Below the pieces are notes generated by a model. The model was not told the DNA's origin and did not search any database. It was given only the letters and a program-made list of their open reading frames with translations. A stretch of 64,000 nt of DNA from Hymenobacter convexus (lineage in GTDB: Bacteria; Bacteroidota; Bacteroidia; Cytophagales; Hymenobacteraceae): positions 682,001 through 746,000 of the forward strand of contig NZ_JAUQON010000002.1 in the NCBI RefSeq assembly GCF_030580955.1. The letters are read 5' to 3'. Made by a program: the position numbers and the translations under genes. Of the stretch, positions 50,586-58,757 are shown piece after piece; position 1 is the stretch's first letter, and each line of letters opens with the position of its first letter.

Positions 50586-52022
50586 ATGAAAACCGCTGCT
50601 ACGCTGGCCTTGTTGGCTGTTGGCATCCTGGCCTTCCGCCCGGCCCTGCCGCCCACCGAAACCCTCAAAGCCGAAGCCCTGCAGGATTTGCAGGCGCACT
50701 ACGCGGAGTACCAGAAGGTGGCGCAGCGCATCTGGGGCTTTGCCGAAGTGGGCTACAAGGAAACCAAAAGCTCGGCCCTGCTGCAGGAGGAGCTGCGCAA
50801 AAACGGCTTCGCGGTGCAGGCCGGTGTGGCCGACATTCCCACGGCCTTCGTGGCCACCTACGGCAGCGGGCAGCCGGTCATTGGCATCCTGGCCGAGTAC
50901 GACGCCCTGCCCGGGCTGGCCCAGCAGGCGGTGGCCGACAAAACCGCCATTGCCGGGCAGGACGCCGGCCATGGCTGCGGGCACAATCTCTTCGGCACGG
51001 CCAGCGTGGCCACGGGCATTGCCCTCAAAAAGCTGCTGAAGGAAGGCAAACTGCACGGTACCGTGAAGGTATACGGCTGCCCGGCCGAGGAAGGTGGCAG
51101 CGGCAAGGTGTACCTGGTGCGCGCCGGCTTGTTCCAGGGCGTGGACGCGGTGCTGCACTGGCACCCCGCCAGCCAAAACGCCACGATGGTGGGCAAGTAC
51201 ATTGCCAATACCTCGGCCAAGTTCCGATTCCACGGCATTGCCGCGCACGCGGCGGCTGCGCCCGAGCGGGGCCGCAGCGCCCTCGACGGCGTGGAGGCGA
51301 TGGACCACATGGTGAACATGATGCGCGAGCACGTGCCCCAAGAAACCCGCATTCACTACGTCATCACCGGGGGCGGCAAGGCGCCCAACGTGGTGCCCGA
51401 TTTTGCGGAGGTGTACTACTACGTGCGCCACCCCAACCGGGCCGAGGTGCAGGCCGTGTTCGAGCGCGTGGTGAAGGCCGCCGAGGGTGCCGCCTTGGGC
51501 ACCGGCACCACCATGGACTACGAAATCATCGGCGGTACCCACGATTTGCTGGTGAACGAAACCCTGGCCCACGCCCTGCAGCGCAACCTGGAGCAGGTAG
51601 GTGGCGTCGCCTACACGGCCGAGGAAGCGGCTTTTGCTCAAAAAATCCAGGCGTCGCTGGGCGTGCCGGCGCCGCCCGTGGCGCAGGCCGCGGCCATCGA
51701 GCCCTACCAAATGCGGAGCTTGGGTGGCAGCTCCGACGTGGGTGACGTGAGCTACGTGGTGCCCACCGTGGGCCTCTCGGCTGCCACCTGGGTGCCCGGC
51801 ACGCCCGCGCACAGCTGGCAGGCCGTGGCGTGCAGCGGCAAGGAAATCGGCACCAAAGGCCTGATGGTGGCCGCCAAAACCATGACCCTGACGGCCATCG
51901 ACCTTTTTACTTCCCCCGACCTCCTGGCCAAGGCCAAAGCCGAGCTTGCCCAGCAGGTGGGCAGCTACGTCTACAAGCCCCTGCTCGGCGACCGCAAGCC
52001 CGCCCTCAACTACCGCGACTAG
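50586..52022 (+). CDS. M20 family amidohydrolase (AbgB-like)
   Basis: 478 residues from the ATG at 50586, with a short signal-like start (MKTAATLALLAVGILAF). HGCGHNLFG with upstream ILAEYDALPG is the dinuclear zinc site, CPAEEGGSGK holds the catalytic Glu pair, and HWHPASQNATM and FHGIAAHAAAAPERG are the dimerisation/ligand region. This matches the p-aminobenzoyl-glutamate hydrolase B group rather than aminoacylase. It cleaves an amide bond of a small N-acylated substrate, but the natural substrate is unknown. Its stop shares the CTAG at 52019-52022 with the convergent PDF-like gene. Confidence 0.9.
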   Translation: MKTAATLALLAVGILAFRPALPPTETLKAEALQDLQAHYAEYQKVAQRIWGFAEVGYKETKSSALLQEELRKNGFAVQAGVADIPTAFVATYGSGQPVIGILAEYDALPGLAQQAVADKTAIAGQDAGHGCGHNLFGTASVATGIALKKLLKEGKLHGTVKVYGCPAEEGGSGKVYLVRAGLFQGVDAVLHWHPASQNATMVGKYIANTSAKFRFHGIAAHAAAAPERGRSALDGVEAMDHMVNMMREHVPQETRIHYVITGGGKAPNVVPDFAEVYYYVRHPNRAEVQAVFERVVKAAEGAALGTGTTMDYEIIGGTHDLLVNETLAHALQRNLEQVGGVAYTAEEAAFAQKIQASLGVPAPPVAQAAAIEPYQMRSLGGSSDVGDVSYVVPTVGLSAATWVPGTPAHSWQAVACSGKEIGTKGLMVAAKTMTLTAIDLFTSPDLLAKAKAELAQQVGSYVYKPLLGDRKPALNYRD

Positions 52023-52507
52023 CTGGGCCGCCAGCGAAACAACTGCGGGCCGAGGGCGCGCATGATGCACAGTATGCCATCGAGGTGGTCGCATTCGTGC
52101 TGCAACAGTTCGGAGGGAGCGTCCTGCACGGGCCACACCTGCGGCTGCCAGTGTTCGTCGCGGTAGCGCACCGTCACGGCCTGGTGGCGCCGCACCCGCA
52201 CCAGCAGGTTGGGGAAACTCATGCAATCGTCCCACAGCTCGAAGGCGACCGCGCTGGCGTCGGTCAGCTCGGGATTGAGCAGCACCGAGGGCTGGTCGAG
52301 ATTGAGGTACACCAGGCGCTTCATCATACCGAGCTGCAGGGCCGCAATGCCGCGCCCGAAGTGGTATTTGGCGCGTACCTCGCTCATCCCGTTATGCAGG
52401 TCGGCCACCCAGCCCGCTATCAGCGGCAGCTCGGTTTCGAGCACCGGCTCGCACACCTCGTACAGGCGCGGGGCGCCGAACAAGCCCAGGTCGGCCAGGG
52501 TTTTCAT
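52019..52507 (-). CDS. peptide deformylase-like protein with altered motif 2
   Basis: 162 residues. FGRGIAALQLGMMKRL is motif 1 (GxGxAAxQ), and LLQHECDHLDGIL is the HExxH motif 3 with both histidine metal ligands. Motif 2, normally EGCLS, reads WDDCMSFPN: the metal-binding Cys is kept but Glu-Gly became Asp-Asp. Such PDF-like proteins occur beside the housekeeping Def in many genomes, so this is probably not the essential enzyme. Its stop overlaps the M20 gene stop (CTAG). The start is 33 bases from the repeat at 52540. Confidence 0.82.
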   Translation of the reverse strand: MKTLADLGLFGAPRLYEVCEPVLETELPLIAGWVADLHNGMSEVRAKYHFGRGIAALQLGMMKRLVYLNLDQPSVLLNPELTDASAVAFELWDDCMSFPNLLVRVRRHQAVTVRYRDEHWQPQVWPVQDAPSELLQHECDHLDGILCIMRALGPQLFRWRPS

Positions 52508-52539
52508 GGGAAGATGCCGTTTAGAAGCCTAAATCGTCT

Positions 52540-52628
52540 GTCATCTTGAGCGCAGCGAAAGACCTTACCAAGTCAGAATGAATTTTGCTCTGCTTGCTGA
52601 TAAGGTCCTTCGCTGCGCTCAGGATGAC
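52540..52628. repeat. dispersed palindromic element, family A variant (GACCTTA type), copy 7
   Basis: Arms GTCATCTTGAGCGCAGCG / CGCTGCGCTCAGGATGAC with a GACCTTA-TAAGGTC inner arm, the same subtype as 11876. The only copy placed between two divergently transcribed genes. Confidence 0.9.
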
Positions 52629-52687
52629 AGCCGACTTGATTTTCTAAACAGCTTCTAAGCGGACAACCAGCCTGCGGCCGGTTTTAC

Positions 52688-52695
52688 TACCTTCG
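52688..52695 (+). promoter_or_regulatory. candidate -7 promoter element very close to the reductase start
   Basis: TACCTTCG ends 5 bases before the ATG at 52701, so transcription would begin at or next to the A of the start codon, giving a leaderless transcript. The -33 element is not recognisable. Confidence 0.5.
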
Positions 52696-52700
52696 AAAGC

Positions 52701-53744
52701 ATGGACGGTACCTATCAGCAACTCGCCATCGAAGCCATTTGGCAGCCCGCGCCCGGCGCCCGCACGCTGGTGCTGCGCCCCGCACCCGGCGAAGCGCTGC
52801 GCTACGAGGCCGGCCAATACCTCACGCTGGTGCGGGAGGCTTTTGGCACCGAAGTGCGCCGGTCCTATTCCTTTAGTTCGGCCCCGGTGCTGGGCGAGGC
52901 GCCGGCCATCACCGTGAAGCGCATCGACAACGGCCTGTTTTCGCGCTGGCTGGTGGATGAGGTGCGGGTGGGCGACGTGCTGCGGGCCAGCGGCACGGGC
53001 GGCTTTTTCACCCTGCCGGCCAACGCGGATGACTATCAGCAGCTCATTTTGCTGGCGGCCGGCAGCGGCATCACCCCCATTTTCTCGCTCCTGAAAACAG
53101 TGCTGCACCGGCACCGGCACCCATTCGTGCTGCTCTGCTACGCCAACCGCGCCCCGGCCGACGCCCTGTTTCTGGAGGAGCTGCAAACCCTGGCGCAGCA
53201 GTTTCCGCAGCGGCTGCACCTGGAGCTGTTCTTCAGCCACGACCCCGTACTTTACCGCGCCCACCTGCACCGCGAGCTGCTCGAGCAGCTGGTGGCCGAG
53301 CACGCGCCGGCCCCGCCCGCCCGCACCCTGGCCTACCTCTGCGGCCCCTTGGATTTCATGCGCATGGGCACCTACGGCCTGCACGAAGCCGGCCTGCCGC
53401 TGGCCCACATTCGGCGCGAGCTGTTCCAAACCGGCCAGCCCGCGCCTGCCCCGCTCGCCCCGCCCGATACGGCCGCGCACACCGTCACGGTGCGGCTGCG
53501 CGGGCAGGAGCATCGCCTCACGGTGCAGTTTCCGCGCACCATTCTGCAAGCGGCTCGGTTGGCGGGCGTGCAACTGCCCTACAGCTGCGAGGTGGGCCAG
53601 TGCGGCAACTGCGCCGCCCGCTGCACCCAGGGCCACGTTTGGATGGCGGCCAACGAAGTCCTCACCGACCGCGAGCTGGCCCGGGGCCTTGTGCTCACCT
53701 GCACCGGCTATCCTGTGGGTGGCAACGTGACCCTGGTGCTGTAG
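52701..53744 (+). CDS. ferredoxin/flavin reductase with C-terminal 2Fe-2S domain (PaaE-like)
   Basis: 347 residues. RRSYSFSSAP binds FAD, LLAAGSGITPIFSLLK binds NAD(P)H, and LAYLCGPLDFMRM is the C-terminal part of the FNR fold. The last 95 residues hold a plant-type 2Fe-2S ferredoxin: CEVGQCGNCAARC gives C-x4-C-x2-C and LTC the fourth ligand. This arrangement is the oxygenase-reductase type seen in PaaE (phenylacetyl-CoA epoxidase) and related hydroxylases. No oxygenase partner is in the window, so the electron acceptor is unknown. Confidence 0.9.
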   Translation: MDGTYQQLAIEAIWQPAPGARTLVLRPAPGEALRYEAGQYLTLVREAFGTEVRRSYSFSSAPVLGEAPAITVKRIDNGLFSRWLVDEVRVGDVLRASGTGGFFTLPANADDYQQLILLAAGSGITPIFSLLKTVLHRHRHPFVLLCYANRAPADALFLEELQTLAQQFPQRLHLELFFSHDPVLYRAHLHRELLEQLVAEHAPAPPARTLAYLCGPLDFMRMGTYGLHEAGLPLAHIRRELFQTGQPAPAPLAPPDTAAHTVTVRLRGQEHRLTVQFPRTILQAARLAGVQLPYSCEVGQCGNCAARCTQGHVWMAANEVLTDRELARGLVLTCTGYPVGGNVTLVL

Positions 53745-53770
53745 CGCATGCCCCCACGCCTAAGCCGTTA

Positions 53771-54292
53771 TTAAAGTGCCTTCTCCAGCACCAGCAGCGT
53801 GAGCGGCTGCCGGGGGATGCCGAAGCGCGGGTCGGTAGGGAAAGGCTCGGTGGCGCCGGTCTGGCGGTAGCCTTGGCGCTCGTAGTAGGCAATGAGCTCG
53901 GGCCGCACCGAGATGACGGTCATCTTGCTGGTGGTGCAGCCGTGCTGCCGGCCGTAGTCCTCGGCCGCTTTGATGAGGAATTTGCCCACACCGTTGGTTT
54001 GGCGCACAGGGTCAACGGCCAGCATGCCGAGGTACACTCTCTGGCCCGAAGCGTGGGCGTAGAAGCTGCCCAGCAGCTCGCCGCTTTCGCCCAGGCACAT
54101 GAGGAGGGCGGCACCGGGCACGGCCAGCATCTCGCGCAGGCTTTCTTCGTCGATGCGCTGGCCGTCGAGCAGGTGGGCCTCGGTGGTCCAGCCCTGGCGG
54201 GAAGCGTCGCCGCGGTAGGCGCGGTTCACGAGACGGGTGAGGCGGGAGACGTCGGCGGAAGTGGCGGTGGCACTAAAAAAAAGTGTACTCAT
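53771..54292 (-). CDS. GNAT family N-acetyltransferase
   Basis: 173 residues. YLGMLAVDPVRQTNGVGKFL is the acetyl-CoA-binding motif A (R/Q-x-x-G-x-G/A with Asn-Gly), and VISVRPELIAYYERQGYRQTG is motif B. GELLGSFYAH is the central strand motif. Substrate unknown; could act on small amines or protein N-termini. Convergent with the reductase gene (26 bases apart). A -7 element TATTTTTG lies at 54297-54304. Confidence 0.88.
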   Translation of the reverse strand: MSTLFFSATATSADVSRLTRLVNRAYRGDASRQGWTTEAHLLDGQRIDEESLREMLAVPGAALLMCLGESGELLGSFYAHASGQRVYLGMLAVDPVRQTNGVGKFLIKAAEDYGRQHGCTTSKMTVISVRPELIAYYERQGYRQTGATEPFPTDPRFGIPRQPLTLLVLEKAL

Positions 54293-54719
54293 GCCTCAAA
54301 AATAGAACGAATAGCTATTCTTTCTTTAATGCATCAAACATCTCTCATAATGCTACGATTATTAAAATTTTGATAATAATAATTCAATTTTTATAAAGAA
54401 TTTTGTTTAATATATAAATAAATAAATTATATAGTCGCCATAATTAAAAATTTTGCATTTGGCGTTTTTTAATTGAATTATTTCATAATAGTTTTGCCCA
54501 TAAGTTAAAAATGAGCCGGTTTATTCATTTTTAATTACTACTCTTATCCGCTTCAGCTGGCTTGCGTTGCTGTTGCTTTAGTTCCTCTCTGGCTATGGGA
54601 TAGTGCTTATCCGAGCCCGGTGCGCGGCTGGTTTTCCGGTCGTGGCCTGCTAAGGGCTGCGTGTGTCTTTTGTCGGGAGAAAATCTCCCAATTGCTTAAC
54701 CCAAGCTCAATTTCATTTC
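54293..54719. other. AT-rich intergenic island, no gene
   Basis: Long runs of A and T (for example TTTAATATATAAATAAATAA near 54408) over about 54293-54540 in an otherwise very GC-rich chromosome. It includes the palindrome at 54309 and several alternating AT tracts. No coding frame, hairpin terminator or tRNA is seen. It lies between the GNAT promoter and the secreted-protein pair starting at 54720. Confidence 0.85.
54297..54304 (-). promoter_or_regulatory. candidate -7 element of the GNAT gene next to a 12-bp palindrome
   Basis: Minus strand TATTTTTG, an exact TAnnTTTG match, ends 4 bases before the ATG at 54292, so a leaderless transcript is predicted. The perfect palindrome GAATAGCTATTC at 54309-54320 lies just upstream, between the expected -7 and -33, which is a usual place for an operator. 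Confidence 0.55.
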
Positions 54720-55292
54720 ATGAAAGAATTTTCCAAACCATTGGGCATTACCCCGGCCCCATCGCCGGACCGGGGAGGCCAAACCGTTGCGGGCGCTGCC
54801 CTGCGCCGTATGCTGCAAGCGCTTTTGGTACTGGTGGCCTGCGCCTGCTTCTCACCGCGGGAGGTGGCTGCCCAAACGGGGCCTTCCGCTACGTTCGGCC
54901 TTTCTCTAAGCGACCTGCAAGCCGTGGTGCAGCAGGCGCTGGACTTGCCCGCGTTGCAGCAGTACTACCCGGTGGATGCCAACAACACTCTGCAACCCGT
55001 CAACATCGTGCAACTGCCGTTGGCCATGCCCGCGGGCCTGACGCTGACCAAAGGCGGCAGCCCGGTGAACTTCATCGCCATTACGCCGGCCCAATTTTCC
55101 AACCTCGCGGTCGATGCTTACGCCATGTTCCGCAGCATTGAGGCTTCGGGCACCGGGGTAAGCGTGCGCTTTAACTATTTCTACAAAGCTGCCGACAATA
55201 GCCCGCACACGGCATCCGTGGCGCTTCAATACCAACAGGATGCCACCGGTTGGCACGTTGTAAACTCCACCGTAAACGACTCCGCGCTATGA
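54720..55292 (+). CDS. secreted hypothetical protein, translationally coupled to the HYR/T9SS gene
   Basis: 190 residues from the ATG at 54720. A long N-terminal basic region precedes the hydrophobic core (MLQALLVLVACACFSP) and an AQ cleavage site (EVAAQT). The mature part (about 120 residues) has LSDLQAVVQQALDLPALQQY, then beta-rich LTLTKGGSPVNFIAI and FNYFYKAADNSP. No known domain is recognised. Its TGA overlaps the ATG of the next gene by four bases (ATGA at 55289-55292), which points to a shared function. No T9SS sorting domain. Confidence 0.78.
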   Translation: MKEFSKPLGITPAPSPDRGGQTVAGAALRRMLQALLVLVACACFSPREVAAQTGPSATFGLSLSDLQAVVQQALDLPALQQYYPVDANNTLQPVNIVQLPLAMPAGLTLTKGGSPVNFIAITPAQFSNLAVDAYAMFRSIEASGTGVSVRFNYFYKAADNSPHTASVALQYQQDATGWHVVNSTVNDSAL

Positions 55293-58200
55293 TTTTATAT
55301 TCTACAACAACCACGCGGCACCTGAAGGGGCTGGTTTTTCTGCTGCTTGGCCTTATCGGCTTCGCTTTTGCCGCCCAGGCCCAGGTACTGAACTCCGGGT
55401 TTGAAACCGGCACCCTGGCTAACTGGACCGGGGCGGGCACCCTTTCGGTTACGGCAAATTTTGCGGCGAACTCTTCCGGGGGCACGTGGGCCGTGAGCCC
55501 GGCCGGACTGAAAATGTCCCAAATGCAGCCCGGCACCGCGGTGGCAAACAAAGCCGTTGCTGAAGCGAATCTTGGCCTGCCCGCGGGCGCTTTGGTTGCC
55601 TCGAACGCCAGCGTGTTCAACCCGGCCACCAACTTCGGCACGTTGACTCAGTCCATCAGCCTTGGCGCCGGACAGACTTTCACAATGTACTGGAACTACG
55701 TATCTCAAGACTACGCGCCCTACAACGACGGCGTGGTAGCCACCCTGACCGGCCCCTCGTATCAGAGCATCAAGCTGCTGGCCGTGACGGTTAACGCGTA
55801 CGGCGATGCCCAAACCATCGTGACGGGCAGCTACGGCAGCACCAATTGGCACGCCGTCACCTTCACGGCCGCTGCGGCCGGCACCTACAAACTGGGTTTT
55901 GCGTGTTTCAACTCCCAAGATACCTCGGTGAACCCCATTCTGTTCAATGACAATGCCCCCGGTGGGACTTCGGCCCCGGGCCAGCCCATCGTTACAACGG
56001 CAGCCGTAACCTCAACCAGCACGACGACTGCCACTTCGGGCGGCAACGTCACCGCCGACGGCGGTTCGGCCGTGACCGCCCGCGGCGTATGCTGGGGCAC
56101 CAGCACCCTGCCCACCATTGCCGGAACCCATACGTCGGACGGCACCGGCACCGGGGCTTTTACTTCCAGCCTCACGGGCCTGACGGCAGGCGTGGCCTAT
56201 TACGTGCGCGCTTATGCCACGAACATTGCCGGCACCGTGTACGGTGCGCAGGTAACCATTGCCGCCGACAACGTGCCGCCGGTTATCACTACCAACGGCA
56301 ACAAGAGCGTGCTGGCCGGTGCCGGCGTTTGCGGCGCGCTGGTTGCGGTGAGCGCCACGGCTACGGATAACGTTTCGGTGGGGGCACCTGCCGGCGTGCG
56401 CAACGACGGGAAGGCGCTGACGGCCCTCTACCCGGTCGGCGTAACCACCATCACCTGGACGGTGTCGGACACCAACGGCAACGCGGCCATTCCCGTCACC
56501 CAAACGGTGACGGTAACCGACGGACAAGCTCCCACCATCACGGCCCCGGCTGCCAAAACGGTGTCGACTGACGCTGGCCAATGCTCGGCTGCCAACGTGG
56601 CCCTGGGCACGGCCACGGCCGCCGACAACTGCACGGCGGTAACGGTTACCAACGACGCCCCGGCTACTTTCCCCAAAGGCACCACCACCGTGACCTGGAC
56701 GGCCACCGACGCCGCCGGCAACGCGGCTATGGCCACCCAAACGGTGACCGTGACGGACACCGAACTGCCTGTGATTGCAACCCCGCTGTCCGTTGTGGCC
56801 AGCACCGACCCCGGCCAGTGCAGCGCCACCAGCGTGAACCTGGGCACCCCCGTGTTCAGCGACAACTGCTCGGCCACGATTGCCAACGATGCACCCGCTT
56901 CCTTCCCGAAAGGCACCACCACGGTGACGTGGACGGTAACGGATGCCGCCGGCAACGTGGCCACCGCTACCCAGCAGGTGACCGTAATAGATAACGAAAT
57001 GCCCACCATCACCACCCCGGTGTCTGTAGTGGCTTCAACCGACCCCGGCCAGTGCTCAGCCACCAACGTGGCCCTGGTCTCGCCTGTGGCGGCCGATAAC
57101 TGTGGCACCGTCGTGGTGACCAATAATGCCCCGGCAACCTTCCCCAAAGGCAGCACCACTGTTATCTGGACGGCTAGAGACGCTGCCGGTAACGTGGCCA
57201 CGTCCACGCAGACGGTGACGGTGAACGACACCGAGTTGCCCACCATCGCAGCCCCCACGGCCAAAGTGGTGTCGACCGATGCCGGCCAGTGCTCGGCTAC
57301 CAACGTGGCCCTAGGCTCGGCCACGGCTGGTGATAACTGCGCTGGTGTGGCTGTGACCAACAACGCCCCGGCTACTTTCCCCAAAGGCACTACGACGGTG
57401 ACCTGGACGGCTACCGACGCCTCGGGCAACACCGCGACGGCCACGCAGCTGGTAACCGTGAACGACACCGAGCGCCCTGTATTGGCCGCGCTTTCGAACC
57501 TGAGCGTGAACGCCCCGGCCACCACGTGCGGCGCGGTGGTAAGCTTCGCCCCGGCCGCCAGCGACAACTGCGGCGCCACGGTGACCACCAGCCCGGCCTC
57601 GGGTAGCACCTTCGCCGTGGGCACTACCACGGTGAACGTGACGGCCACCGACGCCGCCGGCAACCAGAGCACCGGCAGCTTCACGGTGACGGTGCGCGAC
57701 GTGACGGCCCCCACCGCCCTGGCCAAGACCTTTGACGTGACCCTGGCCAACGGCCAGGCCACGGTAACAGCCGCTCAGGTGAATAACGGCAGCAACGACG
57801 CCTGCGGCATCCGCTCGCTGAGCCTGAGCAAGACCAGCTTTGACTGCTCGAACATCGGCAACAACCCCGTGACGCTGACCGTGACCGACAACAACGGCAA
57901 CACCAGCACCGCCTCGGGCGTGGTGAACGTGCGCGGCGACGTGCCCGTGGTAAGCATTGCGGCCACGCCGGCTAGCGTCAACTACAGCGCCAAGTCCATT
58001 GTGGTGTACCTCGGCTACGGCTCGCCTACGGCCACGCTCACCGCTTCGAGCGGCGCCCTGACCGGCGTGAGCTACGTGTGGACGGCGGCCCCGGGCCTGA
58101 GCACCCTCAACGGCGCGAGCACCACCTTCACGCCCACCGCCGAAGGCCAGTACAACTTTACCGTGACGGCCACCAGCGCCACCGGCTGCACCAGCACGGG

Positions 58201-58666
58201 CACGGTGAAGGTGTACGTGGAAGACGTGCGCTGCGGCAATAACGCCAACAACGACAAGGTGCAAATCTGCCACAATGGCCAGACCATCTGTGTATCGACC
58301 AGCGCGCTGAGCACCCACCTGGGCCACGGCGACAAGGTGGGCGACTGCAGCGTGAGCTTCCCGCGTGGCATGGCGGAAACCGCCCCGGCTGCTACTATCA
58401 AGGCTGTCAACGAGCTGTTGGCCTTCCCGAACCCGGTGACGGAGAGCGCCACGGTGCAGTTCCGCACCGCGCAGGACGGCCCGGCCCAGGTCATCGTGTA
58501 CAACGAACTGGGCCAGCGCGTGGCCACCTTGTTCGAGGGTGCCGCCACGGCCGGCCAGCAGTACTCGCTCACGCTCAAAGGCCAGAACCTGGCTTCGGGC
58601 CTGTACGTGTGCCGCCTCGTGACCAACGGCAAAACCGAGATGCTGCGCCTGACCATTGCCCGCTAA
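55289..58666 (+). CDS. large T9SS-sorted HYR-repeat protein
   Basis: 1125 residues from the ATG at 55289; signal peptide ending FAFAAQAQ. An N-terminal beta domain (LNSGFETGTLANWTGAG, with NYVSQDYAPYNDG) and an Fn3-like segment (GVCWGTSTLPTIAGTHT, AYYVRAYATNIAGT) are followed by six HYR repeats of about 79 residues plus one diverged copy. The core is DAGQCSAxNVALG...DNC....FPKGTTTVTWTATDAAGN. A PKD-like region, a Cys-rich stretch (KVQICHNGQTICVS) and a T9SS sorting domain (LLAFPNPVTESATVQF, LASGLYVCRLVTNG) complete it. Repeats 2-5 are very similar at DNA level (about 240 bp period), so copy number may vary. Probably an extracellular adhesin or matrix protein. Confidence 0.9.
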   Translation: MILYSTTTTRHLKGLVFLLLGLIGFAFAAQAQVLNSGFETGTLANWTGAGTLSVTANFAANSSGGTWAVSPAGLKMSQMQPGTAVANKAVAEANLGLPAGALVASNASVFNPATNFGTLTQSISLGAGQTFTMYWNYVSQDYAPYNDGVVATLTGPSYQSIKLLAVTVNAYGDAQTIVTGSYGSTNWHAVTFTAAAAGTYKLGFACFNSQDTSVNPILFNDNAPGGTSAPGQPIVTTAAVTSTSTTTATSGGNVTADGGSAVTARGVCWGTSTLPTIAGTHTSDGTGTGAFTSSLTGLTAGVAYYVRAYATNIAGTVYGAQVTIAADNVPPVITTNGNKSVLAGAGVCGALVAVSATATDNVSVGAPAGVRNDGKALTALYPVGVTTITWTVSDTNGNAAIPVTQTVTVTDGQAPTITAPAAKTVSTDAGQCSAANVALGTATAADNCTAVTVTNDAPATFPKGTTTVTWTATDAAGNAAMATQTVTVTDTELPVIATPLSVVASTDPGQCSATSVNLGTPVFSDNCSATIANDAPASFPKGTTTVTWTVTDAAGNVATATQQVTVIDNEMPTITTPVSVVASTDPGQCSATNVALVSPVAADNCGTVVVTNNAPATFPKGSTTVIWTARDAAGNVATSTQTVTVNDTELPTIAAPTAKVVSTDAGQCSATNVALGSATAGDNCAGVAVTNNAPATFPKGTTTVTWTATDASGNTATATQLVTVNDTERPVLAALSNLSVNAPATTCGAVVSFAPAASDNCGATVTTSPASGSTFAVGTTTVNVTATDAAGNQSTGSFTVTVRDVTAPTALAKTFDVTLANGQATVTAAQVNNGSNDACGIRSLSLSKTSFDCSNIGNNPVTLTVTDNNGNTSTASGVVNVRGDVPVVSIAATPASVNYSAKSIVVYLGYGSPTATLTASSGALTGVSYVWTAAPGLSTLNGASTTFTPTAEGQYNFTVTATSATGCTSTGTVKVYVEDVRCGNNANNDKVQICHNGQTICVSTSALSTHLGHGDKVGDCSVSFPRGMAETAPAATIKAVNELLAFPNPVTESATVQFRTAQDGPAQVIVYNELGQRVATLFEGAATAGQQYSLTLKGQNLASGLYVCRLVTNGKTEMLRLTIAR

Positions 58667-58686
58667 TCCATCAGGCAATACAGCAT

Positions 58687-58725
58687 AAAAAAACTTCCGC
58701 AGCTTCGGCTGCGGAAGTTTTTTGC
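58687..58725. terminator. bidirectional intrinsic terminator
   Basis: AAAAAAACTTCCGCAGC pairs with GCTGCGGAAGTTTTTT around a TTCG tetraloop; between convergent genes ending at 58666 and 58758. Confidence 0.92.
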
Positions 58726-58757
58726 TTTTCAGGGGTTTGCCACGAGCGTGGCGCGCG

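Noticed and set aside
50571..52235. 554-residue antisense frame over the M20 gene
   Set aside because: Shadow of a well-supported peptidase; His/Gly-rich, no start context or motif.
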